Counted from the first letter of the stretch, positions 21,727 to 33,589 are shown. The stretch: DNA of 64,000 nucleotides from Thysanoteuthis rhombus (GCA_963457665.1 OY735206.1:29733599-29797598); one strand, 5' to 3'. The notes: a model not told the origin generated them from the letters alone. Program-made: numbers and translations.

Positions 21727-22190
21727 ATCATCAGTGTCCGTCGTTGGAAATAGAATTTCCCCAGGCTCACCAGGCTCACCAGGTGCATGGGTGTCGTAGA
21801 ACCAATACTTTCTAAACTTATTCGTCATGCCAACTTATATTTTGCCGGTCTCAGTTTCGCATATGATTTCTGGGATTGTGACCAGTCCATTGCAACGTGA
21901 ATTTTGAAAATGAATCCTACGATGTCTTTAACTTCTGTTTTTTCTCCTCAAACATGCTGTGTTTTGAGAGAACAAATACTCAGCGATCAGAGTCAAAGAA
22001 AATAGACCGCTATATCTACCTAGGGCAACAGATCTCAACGAAATCCTCAAAAGAAAAAGAAATCAAGCGAAGAATCACTCTAGGTTGGCAAGCTTATAGT
22101 TCACCAATCTCAACGTTCAAGAACGAGAAAATCTCATTAGTCCTAAAAAGCAGTACACAACTAATGCATCCTATTCTCATTACTCGTTGA
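21727..22190 (-). pseudogene. RTE-like LINE with inverted 5' segment
   Basis: Two RTE pieces lie head to head. 21727-21968 is a minus-strand 3' segment starting from the ATCATC-type tail and running upstream to the AQYIREK-equivalent. 21970-22190 is plus-strand and encodes the more upstream part: DRYIYLGQQIS, E-I-K-R-R-I-T-L-G-W-Q-A and L-M-H-P-I-L-I-T. On the minus strand this reads as inverted upstream segment then sense 3' segment, the arrangement produced by twin priming. About 0.1 kb of family sequence between the two segments is missing. Stops are present in the 3' part. Confidence 0.8.
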
Positions 22191-22705
22191 GAATTATCTA
22201 GCAATTATCTGCAAAAAAAACATCTTACGTATTAACAACTACATCGCTGTAAGCTGATCTGTGACATAACAATGTACCACTATATATGATATAAGCATAA
22301 ACATCAAACCGAAATAAGTGAGATGGTCGCTGAAGGCCGATGAAATGATAGGAAGGAATTTTAACGATATCATATCGTAGTCTTAATGTCTCCCCTCAGT
22401 ATTTATGTTTTCAGAATTAGGCCACGATGAAAATGTTTTCAGCAGCCATTCGTGTGCCTGTATAACCATGAACTCGTTCCTTGCTTTATGCACCGAACCA
22501 TTAAACATACTTAGGTAAAAAGAAAAGCTGGGTGCTGCACGAACGAGGTCTTGCATCCAAATCATCTTTGCCAAAGATACATTTATTTGGATTCCATATG
22601 TTACAATGAACAAATACGCGCCCTGAAAAAAATAATTGACCACCTAGTATGACCACCGGGGGAGAAAATGGTGTAAATTTTATCGGCAGCTTTTGATATT
22701 TTTGC

Positions 22706-22707
<2 letters not shown>
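22191..22707. other. Unassigned sequence
   Basis: Nothing recognised. Confidence 0.5.
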
Positions 22708-22758
<51 letters not shown>

Positions 22759-22860
22759 GCGTAAACACACTTGCGTGCCCCCAAGATGCACACAGACACG
22801 CACACTCACACACACACACACGCGCGCGCGCACACACACACACACTCGCGTACATGCACG
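22708..22860. repeat. (CA)n/(CG)-interrupted microsatellite
   Basis: A (CA)n tract to about 22757, then CA-rich sequence with a CGCGCGCG run near 22821. Alternating purine-pyrimidine throughout. Confidence 0.9.
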
Positions 22861-23489
22861 CCACTCACCTACATACGCACGAAAGCATATCTAGACACAT
22901 CAAGTTTTATGTTCATTAAACCAGTACTCGCTTTATTGATTATAATTTCTTTGCTTTTGATTACACGGAGAAAAAAATTGATTAGGCCTGACAGGTTACC
23001 GAGGACAAGTTTGAAGATGTGGTCCCTCTAAGCTGAGCGGCCACACACAATCAAAAAATATGCCGCGTGGTAAAGTTTTAATATCGTGCACGATATAGGA
23101 TTAGATAATAGTTAAAAGATAATAATGAAAAATCGGTTCCCCAAATAAATCATTTGTTTTATTATTATTTTTTGTTGAATGAGTTTTATGAACTTTAAAT
23201 CTTTGTTTCATACATTTTAGATAAAAAATGTCCATAATCGCCTCAGAAGTAAAATATTTTCTATACACTCCTCTTAAGTTGTTCATCTTTTTTTGTTCCC
23301 ACGTAGTCTATGAGAAAAATCGAAAGAACAGTCATTTGAAATTTCTCTTCATGTTGCCATTGTCTTCAAGCTTTGAAAATATCTTTCTCTTCCCGTATTT
23401 TTTTTGCGTTTACAGACTCACTATTTTGTTTTTGTCTCATTTTCACTTCTGTTTTGTCGTCTTTCAGCATTTTTTTTTAAATTTGGAAA
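22861..23489. other. Unassigned sequence
   Basis: A phenylalanine-rich plus-strand frame at 23228-23497 reflects T-rich DNA. No gene recognised. Confidence 0.5.
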
Positions 23490-23530
23490 CTAGTTAACCT
23501 GTGCCGTCAAAAATGACGACGTATACGAAA
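23490..23530 (-). mobile_element. Helitron-like 3' terminus
   Basis: On the minus strand a CGTCATTTTTGACG hairpin (23505-23518) is followed 11 nt later by CTAG and a T. Same motif order as 15175 and 32702. The extent of the element is not determined. Confidence 0.45.
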
Positions 23531-24507
23531 CATATGGATACACATTGCATATCATATACGTGGATGATAGAAATGTTCATTGCACTGGGCTCGTGAGAAT
23601 AGTGTGCTGTTGACTATAAACAGATTGTTAGTATTTTTGTTTTTATTGATTATCGAAAATATTTTTCATTGTTTTTTTAAAAAATTCATCATTTTCATAA
23701 CGCCATCAGAACATTACATTGTTTTTTTTTACTTCTCCAGTTGCATTCCTTACTGTAACAGAGTACAAACACACATTGTTAATTATTATAAATGTGAATT
23801 CTCCAAGACTATGAATTTAATAACAGCTACATTGTCTTCAATTATCCATTTGTGTGACGTCGTGGAGAATTCAATAACATGAGAAATCATTCATCCCAAG
23901 CCCATCAACTCAGTTAATTACAGCTTCCTTGAATAATAAACTCAAATACACGCACGCACACACACACACGCACACACACACACACACATACACACACACA
24001 CACGCACGTATATAAACTGAAAATTTTTTTTTAGAAATACGTACGGTTTATACAGTCCCAAATCAGCCTACAATGTCGTTATACAGGTTAGTTATTTTCC
24101 GATCGCTATACTATGTTCAGGGTATTCCACGTTCTATACAGAATTAGATTTTATTACCATTATTTCAATTTGGATCGAAATGTTAAATTTTTCATTTTGT
24201 TGTGGGGATCATCAGCTTTTTTATTCATATACCCATAGGCACAAAAATGACTCTTTTTTTCCCAACATAATCTCCATTCTTGCTATTACACTTAACTCAG
24301 GGATGAATACTGAAAACATATATCGAACATCATACAGTGAACATATAAGACATGTCAAATTACATATTCATAGATCCGCCATTATTGTGTTATATAAAAT
24401 AAAACCCAACCTCTTGAAGATGATGTAATAAGGAAACTGCAGTTGGGTTATGATATTATTAATAAATCTATACCCAAGCGTCATTTCAAAATTGTATTGT
24501 ATTGTAT
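23531..24507. other. Unassigned sequence with (CA)n tract
   Basis: CA/CG-interrupted microsatellite at 23950-24006. No gene recognised in the remaining AT-rich DNA. Confidence 0.5.
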
Positions 24508-24659
<152 letters not shown>

Positions 24660-25355
24660 TGAATACCACAGACAAAGAATAACTTCCCAATTTTTCAAAT
24701 CTATCTTTCTTGCTTACGTCTGGGTCTAATGTATTCAAATATTGACCAAAGATACTTTAGATCAAGTGCTTTCGACTGTACGTCCAGTAATTTTCGAAAT
24801 TGTGAAAAACTGCAGTGTTACTTTTTGCATAAATTTAAATAGTGTCCAAATTAATTGGTTTGTTGAGGTAACGTCATATGACTAATGATAAGCAAGAGAC
24901 GTGTTTTATGTATTGAGAACTCCCTGCCAATTTCCAAACAAAGATTTTGTCGAGTGTTGAATTCTTTCAATATTATAATGAGCACTTCCAGTATTGCAAG
25001 CCCCCTTTTGCAGTTGATCTGATATATTAAGTGGGTGTTGTTGACGAGAATTAGGAGTGGTATGTGTTTGTTTAGGTGGTTTCGTATTGCGGTCTGATCT
25101 GTAAAGCATCTTGATAAAGCGATTGTGGTTTGTCCAAAATATGTGTGTGTGTGTGTATATATATATGTATATATATATATATATAAAGGAAAATTCTCGT
25201 AACTAATCTGTCTCTTGGATTTTGAATAAATGTATATTCCTTTCAAAAACTAAAAGAATTTATCTACATAGATGCTTCTTTTGAAAGCCAAGTTTCAGAT
25301 AGTGAAATAAAAATAGTGAAGCACATTAATCCCTTCAACAGCGATACTGTTTTTG

Positions 25356-25359
<4 letters not shown>
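24660..25359. other. Unassigned sequence
   Basis: Short TG/TA tract at 25139-25186. No gene recognised. Confidence 0.5.

Positions 25360-25436
<77 letters not shown>
25360..25436. repeat. (TA)n microsatellite
   Basis: About 38 TA units, followed by a short TG/GCAC stretch. Confidence 0.95.
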
Positions 25437-25439
<3 letters not shown>

Positions 25440-25799
25440 TTTATGTGTGTGCACGTGCGTGCACGCGTGAATGCGTTCGAATTAAAAGAAATGTTATTTG
25501 CCTTCGATTTTTTTATCAAAGGTTTTAGCTTGTTTCAGTTAAAGTTTCCCACCTATTTTATCTCTTGTAGTATTTCATCTTATTTATTTAAACTCAACAT
25601 TATTTTGCCTTTTACTTTGACTTAGTCGTGTCTGGGTCTAATAAAGAATTTTACGCGCGGAATCCATCTTCTATTTCTCACCCCCCCCCAAAATAGTAAG
25701 CATCTGCAAATGAGTTGGAAAATAGGTAGATTGTTCGAATGGAAATGAAACATGCAAAGAAAGCTGGAGATTCAGGAACCAAGATAATCTAGTCTGATA
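25437..25799. other. Unassigned sequence
   Basis: Nothing recognised. Confidence 0.5.
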
Positions 25800-26158
25800 T
25801 CATCATCATCATCCTTCTAAAGACCATTGTTTGACATGACCCTTCCCCAGGATTTGCCTGTTCTCTCTCGAGCATCATGGTGCCAATGCCTTTTGTATTT
25901 GTCCAAATCATTACACAATCTTATTTTTTGCCGGTCACAATTTCTCATTTAATCTCGTGGGATCCACATTGTGAGATTTGATGTCCAGCGGCTGTCACAC
26001 ATTCTTGTAACAGGATCTGCCCATAGCCATTTGAGCATCCCATTGACTTGTACATCTCTGACCTCTGTGTCCTTTCTAATATAATGTGCTTTCTTGTGAT
26101 CTTGGTTGAGCATTAAGCCATATTAAGCATGGTCTTCTCCTTTGCGCATGTCATTGGA
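25800..26158 (-). pseudogene. RTE-like LINE 3' fragment
   Basis: Starts (left) with ATCATCATCATC, then the complement of the family tail: AGGATTTGCC, ATCATGGTGCCAATGCC, TTATTTTTTGCCGGTC, GGGATCCACATTGTGAG, CATTCTTGTAACA, GCCATTTGAGC and TGTGATCTTGGTTGAGCAT. 5'-truncated inside the equivalent of LGLTWRDH. Multiple small indels. Confidence 0.8.
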
Positions 26159-26326
26159 CGATATAGTCAGAAAAATGAAGAGTGAAAGGGATAATTTATA
26201 TGACAGAATGTGAGAAATGCACAGGTTGACTGGATAATGGGAGAGAAAAATAGCCCGGAAAAATAGCAATATAACAATATAGCAATATATAACAATATGT
26301 AAGAATATATATATGTATAAAACAAT
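26159..26326. other. Unassigned AT-rich sequence
   Basis: Sequence grades into AACAATATA units. Confidence 0.4.
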
Positions 26327-26602
<276 letters not shown>

Positions 26603-27184
26603 ATAACCGCTTTAATGTAGCAGTGCTCTTACCATTTTGTTTACTAAAAACATACAAATTTGATTTAAAATCTTGAAAACAAAAACCATAATTTCAACGA
26701 TGCATCCACCATCCGTATTACTTGTAGCAGGAAGAGGAAGGGAAGAAGCAAGTAGCCTTCATTTCATTCGATTGATTCTCATATTTATTGCAATATGAAA
26801 TATTCTACAAGTATTTTTTCTTTCAAAAAATTGTAAGCTACCATTTTTGGCGGTTTTGGGAGATTTGGGGCTTTCTCTAATATTACATCATTAGCAGTTA
26901 GTGAAAATAATTGGAATAGATTTTCATCTGATGCATCGCACCTTTTCATGGTATCACGTCTTTTAATGACCTCATACCTCTTCCTCCCTTCCTATTTCCA
27001 TTGTTAAACGTAATTGGCACAGATCGACAGACCGATCGAATGGCGTCTAATAGAGATGTATGGACACATCTAAAAAGCAACTGAAACAGAATAGATCAAA
27101 GAATTCAAAAGAAACCAAAAAGACGAAACATCATTCACCTGAAGTTTAAAGATGTATGGAACAAACTCTCGTGGAAAGAAGAAG
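26603..27184. other. Unassigned sequence
   Basis: Nothing recognised. Confidence 0.5.
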
Positions 27185-27345
27185 AGAGGTTAGTTAGGTA
27201 GAGCTCCTAAGCTAGCGATGGCTTCAGTCGTCCCTGACCGGGCTCCATGTATCACACGTTTCCCTGTGTCGATTCCATGATATGTGAAATTGACGTGGAG
27301 GTGATAAGCACCCTAAGTGGTGTCACTCGCTTAAACTTGAGCCAT
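27185..27345 (+). repeat. Low-copy repeat shared with 29630-29710
   Basis: CTAGCGATGGCTTCAGTCGT followed by a CTGACCG...TGTATCACACGTTTCC stretch matches CTAGCTATGGCTTCAGTCAT and AAGTGTCACGGACCTTTC downstream of 29640. GTGGTGTCACTCGC near 27318 may belong to a complemented SINE body. Confidence 0.45.
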
Positions 27346-27439
27346 TTTACTTCTTGATGGGGGTAGAAATGAATTTATACTCTACCGAAGGTCATTATTC
27401 CCAGAGACTATTCGCGAAATTTTTAACCGGTAAAAAAAA

Positions 27440-27543
27440 GCATGATTAAGTTAAGAAAATACTGGCTCTGGAAACCCCACGATCGAATGGTCTGGCGAAT
27501 CTTTGGAAAGGTGTTTGTCCAACGTTAAAAGTCTGATGATGAA
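27440..27543 (+). pseudogene. Short RTE-like 3' tail
   Basis: Encodes the family C-terminus as RKYWLWKPHDRMVWRIF followed by GKVFVQR, then a stop and TGATGATGA. Compare RKHWLRDAHDKEVWRI at 56300. Only the last 100 bp are present. Confidence 0.8.
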
Positions 27544-28519
27544 CACAGACTGTTTCAGCTGGCGCTTGAACTCGATTCGTCTAGTCCATTTTCCTCCCTA
27601 TGAGAGAAAATAGACAAAAAGAATTACAAATTATAGATAACTATTTCTAGCGAGGCCTTTTTTTCATGTTTCAACTGAATTCTTTATCAACTCATTTCCC
27701 GCCAACATCTAAAATGCCGTTGTTCTGCATTGGTAAAAAATACATTCCATCCTTTGAATTCTCCTCTTTCGTCTCTGTTTTCTCTTCTTCCTAATGGATT
27801 ACGTGTTTATCTTTTGATTTTTATCTACGAAAAAATTGCCTTTTGATGTTCTACCCCATTTGTTCCTTCTTGTCCAGACGTCTGTGATGACGTAAAATTA
27901 ATTGAATTTGAAATTTGGGTAAAGGCTCTGTTGTTATGGGATTGATTGCTTCGAGCATGGCTGAAACAATACAACCCCCTCCAAAAAAACAGAAACAAAA
28001 ACAAACTAACAAAAAACAAACTCCTATAACTCTTAGGAATGTTTTTGTCAGGTATTTTCGAAGAGTATCGGTCCTAATTTGGTTCTGTTCGTTGTCCTGT
28101 TAGTTATTTAACTTGGACCTGGTTGGGTCAATTCGATAGGGCAAAAAACTTTGGTAGAAAACCAAGATGATTATGCAATTTCTTGTTACTGCGGGCGGAG
28201 ATATCTTCACACATATACCTATTAACATGCACGCTAACTCATATGAGCATTTTATATAGACATGTGAATCGCACAGAAGCATAAAGGTACACACATACAC
28301 ACACACACACACACATAGAGTCACACACACTGAGGAATGCATACACAGCCACACACGAACACATATTGGGGGTTTGCAGCATACCCAATAAATTTTTTTT
28401 ACCAATTTTTTTTCCCGAGTAAATTGAAAAATACGGTAAGCAAATCAAGAAAAAATACATACCAGTCATGGAAAAAACATGTTTTTTTTTATCTGCAGTA
28501 TACCCTTGCGGTTTACAGT
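27544..28519. other. Unassigned sequence with short (CA)n
   Basis: (CA)n-like tract at 28290-28332. No gene recognised. Confidence 0.5.
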
Positions 28520-28985
28520 ATAGAAAATGGAGTTAGTGGACCGAGTTCAAACTCCGAAAGGGGTTAGTTCTCTTTACACTGATGCCTTTGGAGAGGCATG
28601 AATCGATCTATCCTTCCAATATCATCATCAACAGCTTTTTTTCGTCCCTCGTTAGATATCTGCATTCCCTGGGATTCACCACATCTCTCTATCACAGGTG
28701 CCACGAAGCCAATATTTTCTGAACTTGTGTAGTTCATCTCGCCATCTCATATTCTGCCGACCACATTTTCGCATGTGATTCCTGGGGATCCACGTTGTGA
28801 GTCGTAATATCTAGCGGTTCCTGACATTCTTGCAACCTGACCAGCTCATTGCTATTAGAGTTTTCTAAAGGATTCTATGATGTCTCAACCTCCAATCTAT
28901 GAGTAAATTAAGTGAGTGATGTCACTTCGGGTGCTTGTCGCTGACTAAGTTTTTCGAGCCAATTTGCAACATCTAGGTGATAACT
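28520..28985 (+). repeat. tRNA-derived SINE family A, split by an RTE insertion
   Basis: The left half carries a box B (GAGTTCAAACTCC, 28543-28555) and TGCCTTTGGAGAGGCATGAA. The right half resumes at CTATGAGTAAATTAAGTGAG and includes GATGTCACTTCGGGTG, matching the continuous SINE at 31556 and the tail at 14330. An RTE fragment lies between the halves, flanked by CCTTCCAAT (28612-28620) and CCTCCAAT (28889-28896), apparently a target-site duplication with one base lost. Confidence 0.7.
28621..28888 (-). pseudogene. RTE-like LINE 3' fragment nested in a SINE
   Basis: A 268-bp minus-strand tail from ATCATCATCAAC (3' end) to GGATTCTATGATGTCT (5' truncation point). It has the usual complement blocks: TCGTCCCTCGTTAGA, GGGATTCACCACATCTCTCT, TTCTGCCGACC, GGGGATCCACGTTGTGAG. 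The clean boundaries define the truncated insertion precisely. Confidence 0.85.
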
Positions 28986-29479
28986 TTCTCTGGCTTTATC
29001 TACCCTAAAGGCAGTGTTCGACATTGTTAAATGCAGGATTTCGAATGCTGATTTTCGAGGTAGTAATGCTTTCTCCATGTAAAAGATTCACTCTATACTC
29101 TCTTCTTATCCACTTCTCTTCATTTCCTCGCGTGCCTTACCCAAGCTTTAATAAGTATATACCGAAGCAGGACAAAAAGAAATTCGAAGCAGAGAGACCG
29201 TGATTTGAATCGAAATACCTGTAGTATTCATTAAAACAGCAAACGATAGTTTAGATTTTAAAAAAAGTAATCGCTTACAATCACAGTAAATGATCATAGA
29301 AAACATATAAAATAGGGTAAAAACACCTAGAAACATCTAGATTCTGGAAAATCCAGATGCTATCAATAAACCCATAAAAATAATGCACCAAAAAAGTAAA
29401 TTTCATGTCTATAGAGAAAACGGTATGGCTAGGAGTGCTTGAACACACGCACATATAATCAAACACACTAATAAAGAAA

Positions 29480-29483
<4 letters not shown>
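28986..29483. other. Unassigned sequence
   Basis: Nothing recognised. Confidence 0.5.
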
Positions 29484-29561
<78 letters not shown>

Positions 29562-29590
29562 TGTATATATACACATATATATATATATAA
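29484..29590. repeat. (TA)n microsatellite
   Basis: About 100 bp of TA with a few GTATA/ACACA interruptions. Confidence 0.95.
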
Positions 29591-29629
29591 AAGATAGAAC
29601 CATACTCCATTTTTGATAGCTATTGTAGT

Positions 29630-29840
29630 TCAATCGTCCTGCTAGCTATGGCTTCAGTCATCTCTTCCCAGACTTTAAGTGTCACGGACCTTTCTGTTTC
29701 AGTTGGTTGTCGAGGTTTGCCATATGTTTATACTTTGTTGGAACAAGGCAGAATCTTACTTCGTCATACATCAACAGATACCGTATAAGTGACATCGTGT
29801 GTTTGCCGAAACTGTCGTCTCTAAAGCCAAGAGGAATATG
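29630..29840 (+). repeat. Low-copy repeat, partner of 27185-27345
   Basis: CTGCTAGCTATGGCTTCAGT and following blocks match 27207 onwards. The rest is unique. Confidence 0.4.
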
Positions 29841-30275
29841 AACATCATCATCAGTCTTTTAACGTCCGTCGTTGGACATAGGCCCTCCCGAGGATTCGCC
29901 ACAATTCTTTATCATGGGCGTCGCAGAGCCAGTATTTCCTAAATTTGTCTAGTTCATCTATCCATTCTCCTGATAGTCAATTATGGAGCTGAAACATGGA
30001 ACCTAACCAAGAGACAGACCTACAAACTGAGAAGCATGCAGCGTGCGCATGAGAGAACCGTGCTCAACCTTACATGGAGATATCACAAGACAGCACAGTA
30101 CATAAGGAAGAAAACGGGAGTCTGAGACATCATAGAAACTATCAAAAACAAAAATGGCAATGGGCAGGTCATGTTGCAAGAATGAAAGACGACCAATGGA
30201 CATCATGACTCATAATATGGATCCCCGGAGATCATATGAGAAACTGAGGACGACAGAATACAAGATGGAATATAT
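29841..30275 (-). pseudogene. RTE-like LINE with clean twin-priming inversion
   Basis: 29843-29966 is the minus-strand 3' end, from (ATC)n through the complement of GTCCAACGACGGACG to the TAGATGAACTAGACAAATTT block. 29967-30275 is plus-strand and encodes the upstream part: ETWNLTKRQTYKLRSMQ, T-W-R-Y-H-K-T-A-Q-Y-I-R, Q-W-A-G-H-V-A-R-M-K, ending at the CGACAGAATACAAGATGGA block. In the family those blocks (...AGATGGA / GAGACGAGCTAGAC) are adjacent, so the element was split at one point and its 5' part inverted with almost nothing lost. Confidence 0.85.
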
Positions 30276-30494
30276 ACAGTAAGAATTAAACTGTTAAAAC
30301 TCGTAACCTTATAGCTTACGTTTTGCTGATTTGTGTAAATCCAGGGCTTATATATTACGATCTAATTCATCCAGCTTTATTGCCGATCTCATGGCTTTCA
30401 CGGCTATTTGTGTTGGAGAAGGAAAATCTACTATCTAGGGAAATTACAACCATTGCTCCACTTGCAGGGCCATATGAGTAAACTCTTGGTTTGA
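30276..30494. other. Unassigned sequence
   Basis: Nothing recognised. Confidence 0.4.
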
Positions 30495-30890
30495 TTGTCA
30501 CTTATGGAGCTGAAACATGGAACTTAACCAAGAGACAGACCCACAAACTGAGAACCATGCAACGTGCACAAGAAAGAATTTTGCTAAATCTCACATGGAG
30601 AGACCAAAGGACAGTATAATTCATCCAGGAGAAGACAAGAGTCCGAGACATCACAGAACCCATTACAAAAAATCAAATGGCAATGGGCCGGCCATGTCGC
30701 AAGAATGGCAGACAACATGGATCCTCAGAGATCACATGCTGAACCGAGGCCGGTAGAGTATTAGATGGAGAGACGAGCTAGATAAATTCAGAAAGCACTG
30801 CCTCCATTATACCCACGATAGAGAAGTCTGGCGAATCCTAGGGAAGGTGTATGTCCAACGACGGATGTTAAGAGACTGATGGTGATGATA
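30495..30890 (+). pseudogene. RTE-like LINE 3' fragment
   Basis: Plus-strand tail from the VTYGAETWNLTKRQT equivalent, through R-I-L-L-N-L-T-W-R-D, W-Q-W-A-G-H-V-A-R-M and the DKFRKHCLHYTHDREVWRIL-like end, to CCAACGACGGATGTTAAGAG and TGATGGTGATGAT. Small indels and stops break the frame. One of the better preserved tails. Confidence 0.85.
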
Positions 30891-31555
30891 AAGATCATAT
30901 CGTACTCTACTTGAAGAATTTCATTTGCTTAGGCGTGAGAGCCTTCCACTGCACTCATCAAGCCATAGTAGTGATAAACATTGTTAATCTACTGCTTTGA
31001 TTATTGAGCTAAACGTCTTCGCCTTTTTAAATCATGTTCCAACGGGGAAAATATTTCTTTAATCTGATATTTCATCATCTCATTTTAAGCGTTTTAAAAA
31101 CAAAAGGCAGAAATTTTCTTATGCCACTGAACTATTTCCACTGATTTTAATTCTGAATATCATTACGACTATTGTTATTTGTTTTTGAGCACTATTTACC
31201 TTCATCCAGTTTTTTTTTCTGTTTTTTAATCGCAATTCCATTCTATCTGTAAGCTAAAAAGTAGTTCAAAGATTAATAATGATAATTTGTGATACTTCAT
31301 CTAATAAAAAACAAACAACTGAATCATTATGATTAATTTATCATGTTCCGAATTCAGTTTGTAATTGACGAATTAGATCATTAATGAAACCAGTTGTAAA
31401 AATAGATAACAATCACCCTCAAGGGGTTTTGAAATCTAAACTTCTGCAGAGAATTGTTTTATATTTGATTCGTTATCATATGGATACAACGAGATCGATA
31501 AATGTTTCTCTTCCATAATTTTTAGAAGGCAAGCTAGGAACATTTTTGCCTGCCG
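30891..31555. other. Unassigned AT-rich sequence
   Basis: Nothing recognised. Confidence 0.5.
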
Positions 31556-31735
31556 TATATCCACAACTGAAACCCCAGAGAATGGATTCAGTGAGTTCAA
31601 ACTCCAGTTGGGATAGTCTGTCTTCACTTTGCACGAATGCTTTTGGGAAAAGCATGAATCTACCCTCCCTGCTATGAGTAAGATAACTCAGCGGGAAATG
31701 AGTGATGCTACCGCCGATGTCAGTCACCTCTAAAT
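31556..31735 (+). repeat. tRNA-derived SINE family A
   Basis: Box B GAGTTCAAACTCCAG near 31593, then CTTCACTTTGCACGAATGC, TTTTGGGAAAAGCATGAATC, TACCCTCCCTGCTATGAGTA and AAATGAGTGATGCTACCGCC. This uninterrupted copy shows what the split copy at 28520 looked like before insertion. Box A is not clear. Confidence 0.65.
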
Positions 31736-32355
31736 CTATTTCACAAACGAATCGAATAAGTGGTAATGTGATATGTGGAGGGGCAACTGAAGCCGTGGTC
31801 AGCCTAAGACACCTCAAGCATATCCATTGATTGGATAGTTTTAGTGTATACTGTCGGTGTAAAGCAACGAAAAGGGTCCATATTTGGTGTTACTGTAATG
31901 TAACTATCTATTTATGTAACCTGTGATATCACAGGTAGGATGTTCGAAAATAAAAACACGTCATTGTTACTTCAACTCTGATGTATAACGGTAAAGATTT
32001 ATCAAACAACAATCACTGTAATGATGCAATTTATAATGACACAGTAGATTCTGGCGTTGGGGCAAAAATGTAGCAATCACAGTTGTAATTTCGACTCCGT
32101 TTGAACTGGGTAAGATTTTCGTTGGTAAGATTTTTGCTTAAAAAAAAAATCTCTGCCCATTAACTTTACGGCTACTCCGCTCGTGCATTATGCCGCCGTT
32201 TGGCAAGAGTCATTTCCCACAACACCAAGTGTTTCTGGTGGTAGGGAAAGCAAAAATATGATGATTCATTCCGTATTTTGGATCTAAATATTTTTGAGCA
32301 AGTTTTGGTACTTGGAATCGGGATATTTTTGTGTGACATCATATCGGTGAAATAT
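31736..32355. other. Unassigned sequence
   Basis: An open minus-strand frame at 32172-32390 has no recognisable motif. Confidence 0.45.
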
Positions 32356-32590
32356 CTCGACATCTGTTCCAGGACAAATATGGCTTTCAATGCCTTAATC
32401 AGTATCTAGGAATTGTCTTAGAACACTATCTGATTCATTGCCAGAGCAAGAAAACCCAGAGAAGTAAAATTTCTCGCCAGCTGTTCCAAGACAATCTTTC
32501 ACTATCTTCATCACCATTTGCAAATCATCTTGAATCACAATCCGATTCACTGCTAGAGTAAGAATTCGTTTACAGACCGAATTGAAAATT
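32356..32590. repeat. Diverged two-unit tandem duplication
   Basis: CTCGACATCTGTTCCAGGAC (32356) and CTCGCCAGCTGTTCCAAGAC (32473), then TGATTCATTGCCAGAGCAAG (32431) and CGATTCACTGCTAGAGTAAG (32543), show two units of about 112-117 bp. The minus strand is open for 67 codons across part of it. Protein identity is unknown. Confidence 0.6.
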
Positions 32591-32701
32591 GATCCCACCC
32601 AAGATGTTTAGCACTTTTCCTTCGTCCTTTACAGAATATCTCAAAACACATTGCTTATGAAATTTGAATCTATTGAAAATGTTTTCATGTTTATGAAGAC
32701 A

Positions 32702-32770
32702 CTAGCATAGTACCCGTAAAAATGACAGGATTATTTATGCATGGATAAATCATATAAGTATATTTCTAAT
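32702..32770 (-). mobile_element. Helitron-like 3' terminus
   Basis: Minus strand: hairpin CCTGTCATTTTTACGGG (32713-32729), 7 nt, CTAG (32702-32705), then T. Downstream CATGGATAAATCAT also resembles the family at 15175. 5' extent unknown. Confidence 0.5.
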
Positions 32771-33589
32771 ATAGATATATCTATAGGAAAGAGAAGAAAC
32801 TCATTCATCGAACAAAATCTATCTTTTTCCCCTAAATTTTCCCCCCAATTTTTCATATTTCCTGCATTTTGATTATTTGAAAATAATAGCGCAACAGAAT
32901 TGAGTAACAACCGAAATCAAGACATCATCGTTAGTAGTAGTAGTAATACTGATATTACCAGAAGCAGTCACCTACCTGAATCAGCACGCACACACACACG
33001 CTCAGCAGATGTTTATTTACCAGAGCCAGTCGTAAATTTTGTGTTTGTATTCGCAGTACCCCTTCCTCTCTTTTTGCTAGCTTTAGCATGACAGAAAAAC
33101 AACAGATAAACCTACTCACAAAGTAGCCACGGCATTTTACATTAAAAGATTGTATAATAACGGAGAATAGATGAAATTCGGTCTATTATTGTAATGAATC
33201 GTGAGTGTCATTTGCGATACCGGATTAGAAAAGGTCACTATTATTCAAACACAAATGACTGACACATCATCAACGAGTGATAGTTGTCTGAGAACGGGCG
33301 ATTGCGTGGTTGTTTATGAAGACGATAGACTAATTAACCCATCATTTGCCTTTGAGTACAGCTTCTATTAATGCAATGTGTGTAAGTCAGATTAAGAATA
33401 ACAGGAAAATTCGATCGCTTTATTGACGTTGAAGAAATGTCACCAGACGTTGATTGCTTTAGATGAAGAATTTTAGTAAGATCTTGGTGCTTATTCTAAC
33501 ACTCAAGTCGTTAATGCCGTATATCTTGTGAGTTCCGATACAAATCTCAAGCGTAAAATAGCAGCCTGGTCCAATGTATTCGCGTAAGC
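32771..33589. other. Unassigned sequence
   Basis: An open plus-strand frame (32900-33091) ends in a hydrophobic stretch, but nothing identifies it. No repeat recognised. Confidence 0.45.

Noticed and set aside
31476..31817. 113-codon minus-strand ORF
   Set aside because: Covers the SINE at 31556 in antisense. No protein similarity recognisable.
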